Assembly: GCF_020165855.1 (NCBI RefSeq)
Contig: NZ_JAIUFY010000015.1
Location: forward strand, 67,316-131,315
Length of the DNA: 64,000 bases
Origin: Celeribacter litoreus
Lineage (GTDB): Bacteria; Pseudomonadota; Alphaproteobacteria; Rhodobacterales; Rhodobacteraceae
Direction: 5' to 3'
Of the stretch, positions 48,405 to 57,623 are shown in pieces. The position numbers were made by a program, and so were the translations under genes. The notes under the pieces are model-generated. The model did no database searches, was not told the DNA's origin, and saw nothing but the letters and a program-made list of their open reading frames with translations. Position 1 is the first letter of the stretch, and each line of letters begins with the position of its first letter.

Positions 48405-48618
48405 TTTTCTAGTTATGAGAAACATTTACGATGATGCTGTGCTGCGGAAAGCCTTTGCTTTTGCAAAATCGCTCGCATAGGCTTGCTGCATTGCGAATAA
48501 AACCGCTGTGCTGAAACGAGTCTGCGGTTCATGTGCGAAATGCGCAAAAGATGTCGAAAGCTTGCCTGTTTCGTATCTTCTGCCTGTTTCGTTTAACGCC
48601 TTAGGGAGGGGAGCCCAA

Positions 48619-49149
48619 ATGGCCGAAAAAACTGATCCTTTGCTGATCAAACGTTATGCATCACGTCGTCTCTACAACACCGAGACGTCCGATTATGTCA
48701 CGCTCGAAGATATCGCCGGATTCATCCGCGAAGGTCGCGACGTGCAGATTGTCGATCTCAAATCCGGAGACGACCTGACCCGCCAATACCTGCTTCAGAT
48801 CATTGCCGAACATGAGAGCCGCGGTGAGAGCGTTTTGCCGCTCGATGTGCTCACCGATCTCGTGCGCAGCTACACGACAGACATTCAATCGGTTGTTCCG
48901 CAATTCCTGGAGCAGAGCTTTGAAATGCTCCGCCAGGGTCAGGAACAGATGATGCAGAACTTCGGCACGCAGATTCCTGGCTTCGAAGCGCTTCAGGCGC
49001 AACAAGAGGCCTTCCTCAAGGCCATGACCGGTGGCATGGGGAAAAACTGGTCCGGCCCCTCGAAAGAGGAGGCGGAAGGCAGCGAGGATCTCAGCGATAT
49101 AAAGAAACAGCTCGCTGAACTACAGGACAAGCTGTCCAAGTTGCAGTGA
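48619..49149 (+). CDS. phaR: Polyhydroxyalkanoate synthesis repressor PhaR
   Basis: PhaR represses phasin and its own gene and is released when it binds growing PHB. The 176-residue product has the family start KRYASRRLYNTETSDYVTLEDIAG and the PHB accumulation regulatory domain VLPLDVLTDLVRSY. The C-terminus is a coiled coil. GGGAGGGGAG precedes the ATG at 48619. Upstream TGC-rich boxes (CTGC-N3-GCGA at 48486-48496) fit autoregulation. Confidence 0.95.
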   Translation: MAEKTDPLLIKRYASRRLYNTETSDYVTLEDIAGFIREGRDVQIVDLKSGDDLTRQYLLQIIAEHESRGESVLPLDVLTDLVRSYTTDIQSVVPQFLEQSFEMLRQGQEQMMQNFGTQIPGFEALQAQQEAFLKAMTGGMGKNWSGPSKEEAEGSEDLSDIKKQLAELQDKLSKLQ

Positions 49150-49170
49150 GCTAAAACAAGAGTTTGAGAA

Positions 49171-49196
49171 AGCCCCGCAATACGCGGGGTTTTCTT
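49171..49196 (+). terminator. Rho-independent terminator after phaR
   Basis: CCCCGC and GCGGGG pair across a 5-nt loop, with flanking AA and TTTTCTTTT. Confidence 0.85.
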
Positions 49197-49248
49197 TTGT
49201 CTGTCGCATGGATCGGATATCAAGGCTAGGTAGCGGGAGGAGCGCAGT

Positions 49249-50193
49249 ATGAGTGATAAGGTCGGCAAATTGACCCTATGGGGCGTCGAGGTCTTTCTCG
49301 CCGTGTCAGAAGAGGGGTCGGTGTCTGCTGCGGCCAAACGGCTTGGCGCATCTCCGTCGGCTGTCTCCCAACAGATTTCCAATCTTGAAACCGCCCTTGG
49401 AACAGAGTTGATCAACCGGCGCGAACGCCCGATGAGTCTTACGCCAGCGGGGCGCGTTATGCGGCGACGGGCGCAGGCAATCCTCGTGGAGGCTGCGCGC
49501 GCTCGGTCCGAAATCGCGGGGCTGGACCTGAGCCATCTCGGACAACTGCGCCTCGGGATGGTCGAAGACTTTGAGGCCTCTGTGACCCCGCAACTGATCA
49601 CGGCCATGGCTGGTCGGTTAACCAACACGCGCTTTGAGTTGGAAACAGGGCCGTCGCACCGTTTGCTTGATCGTCTGGAAAACAGGGCGCTCGACGTTAT
49701 CGTTGCGGCGGATTTCGATGGAGGTGCGGACTGGTGTGATCGATATCCGTTGCTGCAGGATCCGTTCGTCGCTGTTGTGCCGAAAGGCAGCGAGGAGGCG
49801 AGCAAAACGCTCCCCCTTATTCAGTACACGCGTCGTCATGCGATGGGGCGTCTTTTGCTCGAACATCTGACCACGCACGGGATCGCCCTCACACATCGGT
49901 TCGAACTCGACAGCTACCGCGCGATCATCGCGATGGTGGCGGGTGGGGCGGGTTGGACGATCTTGTCTTCTCTCGGTGTGCTCAATGCGGGGCGGTATGC
50001 GGATGAGGTGGATGTGCTTCCTCTGCCAGTTGCGCCTCTGTCGCGTCGTTTGAGCCTCACCGTCAGGCGGGATGGTATGTCCGAGATGGCGCGCGAGGTT
50101 GCGGAACAATTGACGCCGCTGCTTCAGGAACAGGTGGTCGACATCATGGTGGACCGCCATCCGTGGCTCGGCGGATATCTCAAAGTTCTCTAA
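49249..50193 (+). CDS. LysR-family transcriptional regulator
   Basis: A 314-residue regulator with an N-terminal winged helix (VSAAAKRLGASPSAVSQQISNLE) and a periplasmic-binding-like effector domain. No close relative of known function is recognised. It is separated from PHB genes by a terminator and faces the DegT aminotransferase gene convergently, with a shared hairpin between. The target is unknown. Confidence 0.88.
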   Translation: MSDKVGKLTLWGVEVFLAVSEEGSVSAAAKRLGASPSAVSQQISNLETALGTELINRRERPMSLTPAGRVMRRRAQAILVEAARARSEIAGLDLSHLGQLRLGMVEDFEASVTPQLITAMAGRLTNTRFELETGPSHRLLDRLENRALDVIVAADFDGGADWCDRYPLLQDPFVAVVPKGSEEASKTLPLIQYTRRHAMGRLLLEHLTTHGIALTHRFELDSYRAIIAMVAGGAGWTILSSLGVLNAGRYADEVDVLPLPVAPLSRRLSLTVRRDGMSEMAREVAEQLTPLLQEQVVDIMVDRHPWLGGYLKVL

Positions 50194-50197
50194 CAAA

Positions 50198-50225
50198 AAA
50201 CGCCGCCCCGAGTGGAGCGGCGTTT
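50198..50225 (-). terminator. Terminator after the DegT-family aminotransferase gene
   Basis: AAACGCCGC and GCGGCGTTT stem. On the minus strand it is followed by TTTTTT, so it serves the minus-strand gene ending at 50249. Confidence 0.88.
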
Positions 50226-50248
50226 GAAAGTCAAAAGACGAAGCCGTC

Positions 50249-51451
50249 TTATTCGGCGGCGACCTTCACGGCTTTTACTTCCTGAGCTGCTGACAGCAGC
50301 GCGTCCGCGATGAAATCGCAATCCTCTTCGGTGAGGCGCGCAGGCAGGCGGGTGTCGCAGGCTTTCGAGAGCATCTCGCGTGTTTTCGGAAGCTCCGGCG
50401 TTTCGCCGAGGAACTGCCAGTTCCAGAAGGCACGCGCGTTATCTGTCGAGAGGCCGAACACCTGAACCGACACACCCCGAGCTTTTGCAGCGGCTTGAAA
50501 GGCGATGGCTTCCTCAGGGGTGAAGTCCACGAGGTTGAACTGCAGGCTGTCTGGCGCGCGCACTTCTTTTTCGAGCTTCGCAGGCACGGTCAGATACGGC
50601 GAGCTTTCGAGACGCGCGGCGGTGTAATCGTGATTGCGGCGACCGTCTGCGACACGGCGCGGCACTTCATTGAGCTGCGGGCGCACGAGAACGGCGGACA
50701 TGTTCGAGAGGCGAGTGTTATAGAGCGGCAGCTGGTTCTGCCATTTCGCGAAGGCCTCCGTGAGCGCGTTGTCGCGCTGCGGGTTATGTTTGCCCCAGTT
50801 GTGCTCGTAGGCGCCGGACATGATCACGGCACGGGCCATGATCTCCGGATCGTCGGTGATCATGATGCCACCTTCGCCTGCGTTCAGAAGTTTGTAGGAC
50901 TGGAAGGAAAAACAGCCGATCTTGCCGATCGTGCCGATGTTCTGACCGTCCCAAACAGTGCCGAGGCTGTGCGCTGCGTCTTCAACGAGCGGAATTCCTT
51001 TCGCATCACAGGCGGCCTTGATCGCGTCCATGTCGGAGGTGTGACCGCGCATGTGGGAGATCATCACGGCATCGGCGTCTTCGATCTTCGCGTGGAAATC
51101 GTCGAGGTCGATGCGGTAGTTGTCGCCACATTCGACGAGAACCGGTTTGCAGTCGGCGTGCACGATGGAGGAGGGCACAGCGGCAAAGGTGAAGGCGGGT
51201 ATCAGGACCTTCGCATCGCGCGGCAGGTTCAGAGCCTTGAGCGACAGGAAGAGCGCGGCGGAGCATGACGCCACGGCGAGCGCGTATTTCGCGCCAAGCA
51301 TCTCGGCAAATTCCTGTTCGAGGAGCGTCACAGGCGCGTTCTCGGGACGGGTGTAGCGGAACAGGTCGCCGGATTTCAGAAGCTGTTCGACAATTTCTCG
51401 CGCTTCTTCGGGGATCGGTTCGGCATCGTAGACGTTGGGCCCGAGACTCAT
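50249..51451 (-). CDS. DegT/DnrJ/EryC1/StrS-family aminotransferase
   Basis: A 400-residue PLP enzyme with the internal aldimine Lys in FSFQSYKLLNAGEGG and the segment LVEDAAHSLGT. The family usually makes amino sugars, but no sugar genes are near. A homologous context with glutamine-synthetase-like genes suggests amine metabolism, though this is inference. It is the gene downstream of the amine operon, separated by a 176-bp gap with a hairpin, so it may have its own promoter. Confidence 0.88.
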   Translation of the reverse strand: MSLGPNVYDAEPIPEEAREIVEQLLKSGDLFRYTRPENAPVTLLEQEFAEMLGAKYALAVASCSAALFLSLKALNLPRDAKVLIPAFTFAAVPSSIVHADCKPVLVECGDNYRIDLDDFHAKIEDADAVMISHMRGHTSDMDAIKAACDAKGIPLVEDAAHSLGTVWDGQNIGTIGKIGCFSFQSYKLLNAGEGGIMITDDPEIMARAVIMSGAYEHNWGKHNPQRDNALTEAFAKWQNQLPLYNTRLSNMSAVLVRPQLNEVPRRVADGRRNHDYTAARLESSPYLTVPAKLEKEVRAPDSLQFNLVDFTPEEAIAFQAAAKARGVSVQVFGLSTDNARAFWNWQFLGETPELPKTREMLSKACDTRLPARLTEEDCDFIADALLSAAQEVKAVKVAAE

Positions 51452-51583
51452 GATTTCACCTTTTTGAAATTCTATTTTCGGATTTACTGTAAATAAGGGG
51501 AGGCCGAAAATCTATAGGCCTGCCCATTGGGCGGCAAAATTTCGCAAAAACGTCATGAATCTGAATTTTTGTCCCTAAATGCG

Positions 51584-51609
51584 AAACGGGGGCGCGACGG
51601 CCCCCGTTT
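51584..51609 (-). terminator. Probable terminator after the second glutamine-synthetase-like gene
   Basis: AAACGGGGGC and GCCCCCGTTT form a 10-bp stem with a 6-nt loop. The minus-strand T tract is short (only the stem's own TTT), so termination may be partial. Confidence 0.6.
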
Positions 51610-51627
51610 GTTTGGTGTTTCGTCGCC

Positions 51628-52983
51628 TTAGACGTTGAGCAAGAGGTGCTCACGTTCCCACGGGCTAATGACCTGTAGGAAGGCATCATTTTCCGCGCGT
51701 TTGACCTGAAGGTAAACGCGGACGAAATCCGGTCCGAGGACCTCCTGCATCTGGGTTGCCTCCTCGAGGAGATCGAGCGCACCGGAGAGCGTATCCGGAA
51801 TGCCATCCGCAGAGGCATAGGCATCGCCCACATACTCGTCGCGCGGTTCACGGCGTTCCATCAGTCCGAGGTAGCCGCAGGCCAAAGAAGCCGCAATCGA
51901 CAGGTAAGGGTTCACGTCCATACCGGGCAGGCGGTTTTCGATGCGACGCGCCTCTGGACCGGACACCGGCACGCGTAGGCCCGTCGTGCGGTTGTCGCGG
52001 CCCCATTCGAGGTTGATCGGCGCGGCAAAGTCGCGAACGTAGCGCCGATAGCTGTTCACATAGGGAGCGTGAATGGCAATCGTAGACGGCAGGTGGTTCT
52101 GAAGGCCTGCGATGAAGTAGTGGAACTCGGGGCTCTCAGATCCGTCTGCCGTGGAGAAGATGTTCTCTCCGGTTTTGAGATCCACGACCGAGTGGTGGAT
52201 GTGCATGGCGGAGCCGGGCTCATCCTGAATCGGTTTGGCCATGAAGGTCGCAAAGCAGTCGTGGCGGAGCGCCGCTTCGCGGATCAGGCGTTTGAAGTAG
52301 AACATCTCATCGGCGAGTTTGACCGGATCGCCATGGCGGAGGTTCATCTCGATCTGACCTGCGCCGCCTTCTTGGAGGATGCCGTCGATCTCGAGGCCCT
52401 GTGCCTCGGCAAAATCGTAAATGTCATCAATGACAGGGCCATATTCATCGACCGCCGACATGGAATAGGCTTGACGTTGGGCTGCGCGGCGACCGGTGCG
52501 ACCGATGGGCGGCTCGACGGGTTGGTTCGGGTCGGTATTGCGCGCCACGAGGAAGAATTCCATCTCCGGTGCAACGATCGGGTCCCAGCCCTGCTCATGG
52601 TAAAGTTGCACCACGCGTTTGAGCACGTTCCGCGGCGCGACGGGGACCATTCCCCCTTGTTGGTCGAGGACGTCGTGGATCACCTGCAAAGTGCAGTCCG
52701 CTGTCCAAGGTGCCGCCGTTGCGGTCTCGAAATCCGGCACGAGGACCATGTCGGGTTCGGTGAACGGCGCATCCGCGTCATCAACCCAATCGCCGTTGAT
52801 CGTCTGGAGAAAAATCGAGTTCGGCAGATAGAAATGGCTCTGCTTGGCAAACTTCGGCCCCGGCATGGCTTTGCCGCGGGCGATGCCCGAGAGGTCCGCG
52901 ACGATACATTCCACTTCGTCGACCTTGCGTCCGTCCATGAACTCGATGGCCGCTTCGGGAATCTTGTCCAAATAGTCGCTCAT
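51628..52983 (-). CDS. Glutamine synthetase family protein (gamma-glutamyl-amine ligase-like) 1
   Basis: A 451-residue GS-fold ligase. Motifs: APEMEFFLVA, GQIEMNLRHGDP, MHIHHSVVD, RDNRTTGLRVP and RRIENRLPGMDVNPYL. This is the PuuA-like class, which links glutamate to amines such as putrescine. The neighbouring transporter, amidotransferase and a second GS fit such a pathway. The start overlaps the stop of the amidotransferase gene by 4 bp (translational coupling). Confidence 0.9.
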   Translation of the reverse strand: MSDYLDKIPEAAIEFMDGRKVDEVECIVADLSGIARGKAMPGPKFAKQSHFYLPNSIFLQTINGDWVDDADAPFTEPDMVLVPDFETATAAPWTADCTLQVIHDVLDQQGGMVPVAPRNVLKRVVQLYHEQGWDPIVAPEMEFFLVARNTDPNQPVEPPIGRTGRRAAQRQAYSMSAVDEYGPVIDDIYDFAEAQGLEIDGILQEGGAGQIEMNLRHGDPVKLADEMFYFKRLIREAALRHDCFATFMAKPIQDEPGSAMHIHHSVVDLKTGENIFSTADGSESPEFHYFIAGLQNHLPSTIAIHAPYVNSYRRYVRDFAAPINLEWGRDNRTTGLRVPVSGPEARRIENRLPGMDVNPYLSIAASLACGYLGLMERREPRDEYVGDAYASADGIPDTLSGALDLLEEATQMQEVLGPDFVRVYLQVKRAENDAFLQVISPWEREHLLLNV

Positions 52984-53675
52984 TTGAGGGCCTCTCTGCC
53001 TTGGATCAGGAACTCCGCCATCAGATCGGCAAAGCGCTTGTCATCGGTGGGTTTCGTATTCTCGTCACGCGCGAGGGCGATCAGGTCTGCAGGATAGGCC
53101 GGATCATTCGCGCGGGCCTTGAGGTAGTCCGCGATAATGGGGTTCGACAACTCGGGGTGGGGCTGAATCGTCAGAATGCGATCATCATAGACCAGCGCTG
53201 CATTTTCACAAAAATCATTGCCGCCGAGAACGTCTGCGCCGGGTGGAGCCTCAGTCACCTGATCCTGATGCCAGGCATTGAGATGGATGTCGCCGAGCGG
53301 TGCGATGGAGTATGGGCGACGCCCCACAGCCCAACCGCCTGCGAATTTCTCGACCTTGCCGCCCATGGCTTTGGCGATGATCTGATGGCCGAAGCAGATG
53401 CCGAGCATCCGTTTGCCTTCCGCGTGGCTCGCGCGGATGAAATCTTCGAGTGGGGGGATGAACGGATGATCTTCATAGGCCCCATGTTTCGAGCCGGTCA
53501 AAAGCCAAGCATCCGCATCAGACGGGCTCTCGGGGAATTCCATGTCCACGACGTTCCAGACTTTGTAGTCGAAATCGTCACGGTCAAAGAGCCGTTGGAA
53601 CATCAAGTAGAAATCCCCGTGAATAAGCGCGACGGGGTCGGGCGCGTGTCCGCATTGCAGAATGCCGATTTTCAT
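52980..53675 (-). CDS. Class I glutamine amidotransferase-like hydrolase
   Basis: A 231-residue protein with triad nucleophile in MLGICFGHQIIAKA (Cys near residue 95), His/Glu in QPHPELSN. It is a single-domain GATase. In a PuuA-like setting it could hydrolyse a gamma-glutamyl intermediate to release glutamate, as PuuD does, but it belongs to a different subgroup. It is first gene of a two-gene unit with GS1. An exact palindromic motif lies 70 nt upstream. Confidence 0.87.
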   Translation of the reverse strand: MKIGILQCGHAPDPVALIHGDFYLMFQRLFDRDDFDYKVWNVVDMEFPESPSDADAWLLTGSKHGAYEDHPFIPPLEDFIRASHAEGKRMLGICFGHQIIAKAMGGKVEKFAGGWAVGRRPYSIAPLGDIHLNAWHQDQVTEAPPGADVLGGNDFCENAALVYDDRILTIQPHPELSNPIIADYLKARANDPAYPADLIALARDENTKPTDDKRFADLMAEFLIQGREALK

Positions 53676-53745
53676 AAGTCACCAAATCTAGGTTATGCCG
53701 CGAAGGTAACGATGCCATCGCGCCCAAACAAGAGGGGCGCGATAA

Positions 53746-53759
53746 TTTGATCAAATATT
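53746..53759 (-). promoter_or_regulatory. Shared palindromic element (copy B) upstream of the amidotransferase gene
   Basis: AATATTTGATCAAA (minus strand), containing the palindrome TTTGATCAAA. It is identical to the copy at 58488-58501 and at nearly the same distance (70 nt) from the start codon. Confidence 0.6.
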
Positions 53760-53772
53760 TTCGAGCACAAAA

Positions 53773-55116
53773 CTAGACCGTGTCGAGGTAAAGCTCGACC
53801 TGCTCTTCCGGTGTCAATTCCGTGGAGTCGCGGAGTTCCTGCCGTTTCGTGAGCGTCAGGTTGCGGACCAATTCATCGGGGAAAATCCGGCGCATGATTT
53901 CCGAGGTCTCAAAATGCGCAAGGGCCGTGCCCCAGTCGCCCGGCATCTCCGGAAACTTTTGGGAATAGGCGTTGCCTGTCATCGCAGGCGGGGCCACCAT
54001 TTCGTCTTCCATGCCGATCAGGGCTGCGCCGAGGATTGCCGCGATCATCAGGTACGGGTTCACGTCGCCACCAGAGACTCGGTGTTCGATCCGGCGCGCT
54101 TTGTGGGACCCGCCGGGAACGCGGACTGCGGCTGTCCGGTTGTCATACCCCCAACAAATCCGCGTTGGTGCGTGGGCGCCGGGGACAAGGCGGTCAAAGG
54201 AGTTGCCGTGCGGAGCGAACAAAAGCGTTGAGTCCGGGATCGCAGAGAGACAGCCCGCGATCGCGTGCCGCATCATGTCCGTGCCTTTTTCCGTGCCATC
54301 GTCAAAGATGTTGTCGCCATCTTCGTTGAGCATCGAGAAATGGGTGTGCATCCCGTTGCCCGCGTAATCGTCGTAGGGCTTCGCCATGAACGATGCGGCA
54401 AATCCATGCTTGCGAGCCAGCCCCTTGACGAGAAGCTTGAACAGCCACGCGTCGTCGGCGGCTTTGAGGGCGTCAGGGCTGTAGACGAGATTGATCTCGA
54501 ATTGTCCAAGGCCCGCCTCGGAGATCGCAGTGTCGGCGGGAATGTCCATTGCTTCGCAGGCCTCATAGAGGTCAGTGAAAAAACGGTCGAACGCGTCGAG
54601 CGCACGAAGCGCGAGGGTTTCAGCCCCTGGGCGACGTTTGCCAGAGCGCGGTGAGCGTGGGATGCGCAGCTGACGGGAGCTGTCGTCGATCAGGTAGAAC
54701 TCAAGCTCTGTGGCGACGACGGGGGTCAGGCCCTTCGTCTTATACCGCTCCAGAACGCGGGCAAGCGCCTGACGCGGGTCGCCGTCAAAGGGGCGGCCGT
54801 CCTCATGGAACATCCACATCGGGAGGAGGGCGGTCGGCCCCTCCAGCCAAGGCATCGGGAGGAACCCGCGTTCGGTTGGCAGAAGCACTCCGTCCTGATC
54901 GCCGGACTCGAACACGAGCGGGCTGTCCTCAATGTCTTCGCCCCAGATGTCGAGATTGAGCACCGAGAGCGGAAAGCGTGTGCCCTCCACTTCGACCTTA
55001 TCGGCGTATCGCGCGGACATCCGTTTGCCTCTGGCCTGACCGTTCAGGTCTGCGGCGGCGACACGGATGGTTTTGACATCGGGGTTCTGGGCGAGCCAGC
55101 TATGGGGGGTAATCAT
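53773..55116 (-). CDS. Glutamine synthetase family protein (gamma-glutamyl-amine ligase-like) 2
   Basis: A 447-residue GS-fold ligase, clearly divergent from copy 1. Motifs: ATELEFYLID, GQFEINLVYSPD, MHTHFSMLNEDG, YDNRTAAVRVPGG and RRIEHRVSGGDVNPYL. It overlaps the permease gene by 4 bp, so it belongs to the transporter operon. The two ligases probably act on different amines. True nitrogen-assimilation GlnA is not suggested because the N-terminus and adenylylation-loop Tyr region differ. Confidence 0.9.
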   Translation of the reverse strand: MITPHSWLAQNPDVKTIRVAAADLNGQARGKRMSARYADKVEVEGTRFPLSVLNLDIWGEDIEDSPLVFESGDQDGVLLPTERGFLPMPWLEGPTALLPMWMFHEDGRPFDGDPRQALARVLERYKTKGLTPVVATELEFYLIDDSSRQLRIPRSPRSGKRRPGAETLALRALDAFDRFFTDLYEACEAMDIPADTAISEAGLGQFEINLVYSPDALKAADDAWLFKLLVKGLARKHGFAASFMAKPYDDYAGNGMHTHFSMLNEDGDNIFDDGTEKGTDMMRHAIAGCLSAIPDSTLLFAPHGNSFDRLVPGAHAPTRICWGYDNRTAAVRVPGGSHKARRIEHRVSGGDVNPYLMIAAILGAALIGMEDEMVAPPAMTGNAYSQKFPEMPGDWGTALAHFETSEIMRRIFPDELVRNLTLTKRQELRDSTELTPEEQVELYLDTV

Positions 55117-55919
55117 CTGAACACTTGTGCTGAGAATTTAGGCCGCTTGACGCGCGCCTGAGGGAGGTGGCGGTTAAGCCGTTTTCCGACCAGCGAGAAA
55201 ATCGTGATGATGCAAAGAGTCACGAGCACGAAATAGCCCGCAAGGATCGGGTAGGGAATGAACGGGTTGAAGGTCTTGTCCGCAAAGTAAGAAGCGTAAT
55301 AAAGCGCGTCGCCCTGCTGTTTGAGCGCAGGGAAGCCGGAGAAGAATACGAGCGTCGTCGAATGGAAGATAAAGATCGCTTCGTTCGTATAGGCCGGCCA
55401 CGCAAGGCGGAGCATGGTGGGCCAGACGATGCGGCGGAACCGTTTGAAACCTGTGAACCCGTAGGCATCGGCGGCCTCCAGATCACCTTTCGGGATCGCC
55501 ATGAGAGCGCCGTAGAAGATCTCTGCGGAGTAAGCGGTCGTGTTGAGCCAGAGAACAATCCCCGCGCCGAGCCATGCGTCCGTCAGGTTGTCGAGACCCG
55601 GAACGGCTTTCTTGAGGCTCAGGAACAGGAAGTAGGCGAAGAAGAACTGGATGAAGAGCGGCGACCCGCGGAAGACAAAGATGAACCACTCGGCGGGCTT
55701 GCGCGCGAACGGGCTCGGCGACGCTTTGGCGAGTGCGACGGCTTGTGCGGTGAAGAAGCCCGCGAGGATGGCGAGGAAGCCGAAATAGATGTTCCAGAGC
55801 ATACCGGAGCCGATCAGGACCACTTGATCACAGACGGTGATATCCGTGCGCGGCAACAGGCGCTCGCCAATTCCGATGGAGCGGAAAGCGTAGTTGGAGA
55901 TGGTATCGACGCAGCTCAT
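55113..55919 (-). CDS. ABC transporter permease (HisM/ArtM-type)
   Basis: A 268-residue polar-amino-acid type permease with about five helices. The EAA loop that contacts the ATPase is AADAYGFTGFKRFRRIVWP near residue 158. It overlaps its partner by 4 bp upstream and the GS gene by 4 bp downstream, so all are tightly coupled. Substrate: basic amino acid or amine is inferred from the neighbours. Confidence 0.92.
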   Translation of the reverse strand: MSCVDTISNYAFRSIGIGERLLPRTDITVCDQVVLIGSGMLWNIYFGFLAILAGFFTAQAVALAKASPSPFARKPAEWFIFVFRGSPLFIQFFFAYFLFLSLKKAVPGLDNLTDAWLGAGIVLWLNTTAYSAEIFYGALMAIPKGDLEAADAYGFTGFKRFRRIVWPTMLRLAWPAYTNEAIFIFHSTTLVFFSGFPALKQQGDALYYASYFADKTFNPFIPYPILAGYFVLVTLCIITIFSLVGKRLNRHLPQARVKRPKFSAQVFR

Positions 55920-56728
55920 GCCTTTGCCCCCGCTTTACGCATTTTCTCTCCGGCGGCTGTGGCCTGACCATGAGACAGATTGCGGGTGATCCGGGACAGA
56001 ACGGCTTCGGAAACCTTTGTGAACAGGAGGTAGAAAACCAGAAGCCCGAAGAAGTAATACATCCGCCAGTCGCCGTGCGGGTAGTCAGTGAAGCGTGCCG
56101 TTTTTGTGCCGCCGAGTTCACGGGCCCAGTAAACGATGTCCTCAACGCCGAGCAGAAAGAGGAGTGGGGTGGCCTTGATCAAAACCATCCAGAGGTTCGA
56201 CAGGCCGGGCAGGGCATAGGTCCACATCTGCGGGACCATGATGCGCCAGAAGGTCTGGCGCTTGGTCATGCCATAGGCCTCTGCGGTTTCGATCTGGCTA
56301 TGCGGGACGGCCCGAAAAGCGCCGGCAAGGACGTTGCCAGCAAATGCGCCGAAAACGATCGCAAATGTCAGAACCGCGAGGGCAAAACCGTAGATTTGGT
56401 GAATAATCTCCGGCGCGGAGTTGTTCGGAAGCTTCGCGGCCGCACATACGATAAAGTCATTGCCCTGTCGGATCGGTTGATCCCAGTCGGAACAGAGCAC
56501 CTGATGGCGCATCCATTCGAACCCTTGGTCCAAGGCAATGACGAAAAACAGGAAGAATGCGATGTCGGGCACGCCACGGACGATCGCCATATAGATGTTC
56601 GAGAGCCACTTGAGTGGCGGGATATGAGAGCGAGAGCCAGCCGCCGCGAAAAAGCCGAAACCCAAGGCAAGGGGGGCTGTGATCGCCAAGAGCAACAGAA
56701 CCGTCCCGAAGGAGGTGTAGAAAGCCAT
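55916..56728 (-). CDS. ABC transporter permease (HisQ-type)
   Basis: A 270-residue permease. The EAA loop reads ETAEAYGMTKRQTFWRIMVP near residue 163. It begins MAFYTSFGTVLLLLAITAPLALGFG. A periplasmic loop of about 60 residues contains two Cys (VLCSDWD... and VCAAAK). It pairs with the downstream permease as a heterodimer. The gap to the binding protein gene contains a strong hairpin. Confidence 0.92.
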   Translation of the reverse strand: MAFYTSFGTVLLLLAITAPLALGFGFFAAAGSRSHIPPLKWLSNIYMAIVRGVPDIAFFLFFVIALDQGFEWMRHQVLCSDWDQPIRQGNDFIVCAAAKLPNNSAPEIIHQIYGFALAVLTFAIVFGAFAGNVLAGAFRAVPHSQIETAEAYGMTKRQTFWRIMVPQMWTYALPGLSNLWMVLIKATPLLFLLGVEDIVYWARELGGTKTARFTDYPHGDWRMYYFFGLLVFYLLFTKVSEAVLSRITRNLSHGQATAAGEKMRKAGAKA

Positions 56729-56823
56729 GTGCTTTCCGGTCGTCAGATAGCAACTCAGCCAAGCGAGGCCATCGAGCGTATCAGGTTCGGCGCAGAAGGA
56801 AAAAATGGGACACCTCTCGAGTA

Positions 56824-56852
56824 GGGCGGGGCCACTGCTCGCGGCCCCGCCC
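56824..56852 (-). promoter_or_regulatory. Intercistronic stem-loop between binding-protein and permease genes
   Basis: GGGCGGGGCC and GGCCCCGCCC form a perfect 10-bp GC stem with a 9-nt loop. No T run follows. This position is common in ABC operons, where it stabilises the binding-protein mRNA and keeps permease levels lower. Confidence 0.7.
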
Positions 56853-56873
56853 GATGGATGTTATGCCAGACGA

Positions 56874-57593
56874 TCATTCGAAGACAGGGCTGTCCTCGCC
56901 GAGGTATTCTTTGATCATCTCGTTGAGAGTGCCGTCCGCCTTTACAGAGGCGATGGCTGCATCGAATTTCTCGCGAAGTTCCGGATCGGATTTGCGGAAG
57001 GCCATGCCGATGCCGACGGAGAGCGCGATATCGTCACCTGCGAACATGGCGGTGCCTTCTTCGACAACGGGAACCAGCGTGTCTTTGTCAGCGAAAACAG
57101 CGTCGGCTTCGCCAGAGAGCATGGCGGCAAGGCTATCTTCGAAAGACGGGAACTCCAACAGGGTCGCGCCGGTGTCTACAACGTGTTGTGACTGGATGGT
57201 GGAGGATTGCGCAGCAATCACACCGCCTTCGAGATCGACGCCCTCAGCGGTCGCAGCGTAGGAGGAATACGAAGGCGGGGTGTAGTTTTGCGAGAAGTCG
57301 ACCTTCTCTGCACGTTCCTCGGTGATGGACATGCCTGCAATGATGACGTCGTAGTTGCCGGAGAGAAGGTTCGGGATGATGGAATCCCAATCGTTGGTGA
57401 CCCACTCGCAGTCAAGCTCTGCACGTTTGCAAAGTTCGTCGCCGAGCACCCGCTCGAACCCGTCAACTTCGCCATCGTCGTTCAGGTAGTTGTATGGAGG
57501 GTAAGCGCCCTCGGTGCCGAGGCGGACGGTTTCAGCCGAAGCAGCGCCAGCCAGAAGGGCGAGGCTTGCAGCGGTCAGGATCAGTTTCTTCAT
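56874..57593 (-). CDS. Periplasmic amino-acid/amine-binding protein (SBP family 3)
   Basis: A 239-residue binding protein. Signal peptide residues 1-20 (ILTAASLALLAGAASA). Family-3 segment: RLGTEGAYPPYNYLNDDGEVDGFE, followed by VIIAGMSITEERAEKVDFSQ. Related to lysine/arginine/ornithine and histidine binding proteins. The ligand Asp/Arg residues appear conserved, fitting a basic ligand. 30 bp from the ATPase gene. Confidence 0.92.
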   Translation of the reverse strand: MKKLILTAASLALLAGAASAETVRLGTEGAYPPYNYLNDDGEVDGFERVLGDELCKRAELDCEWVTNDWDSIIPNLLSGNYDVIIAGMSITEERAEKVDFSQNYTPPSYSSYAATAEGVDLEGGVIAAQSSTIQSQHVVDTGATLLEFPSFEDSLAAMLSGEADAVFADKDTLVPVVEEGTAMFAGDDIALSVGIGMAFRKSDPELREKFDAAIASVKADGTLNEMIKEYLGEDSPVFE

Positions 57594-57623
57594 AAGATAT
57601 CTCCCTTGGAAATCGTTAATTAT

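Noticed and set aside
50249-51451. Amino-sugar biosynthesis gene cluster
   Set aside because: DegT enzymes often make amino sugars, but no nucleotide-sugar or glycosyltransferase genes lie beside this one.
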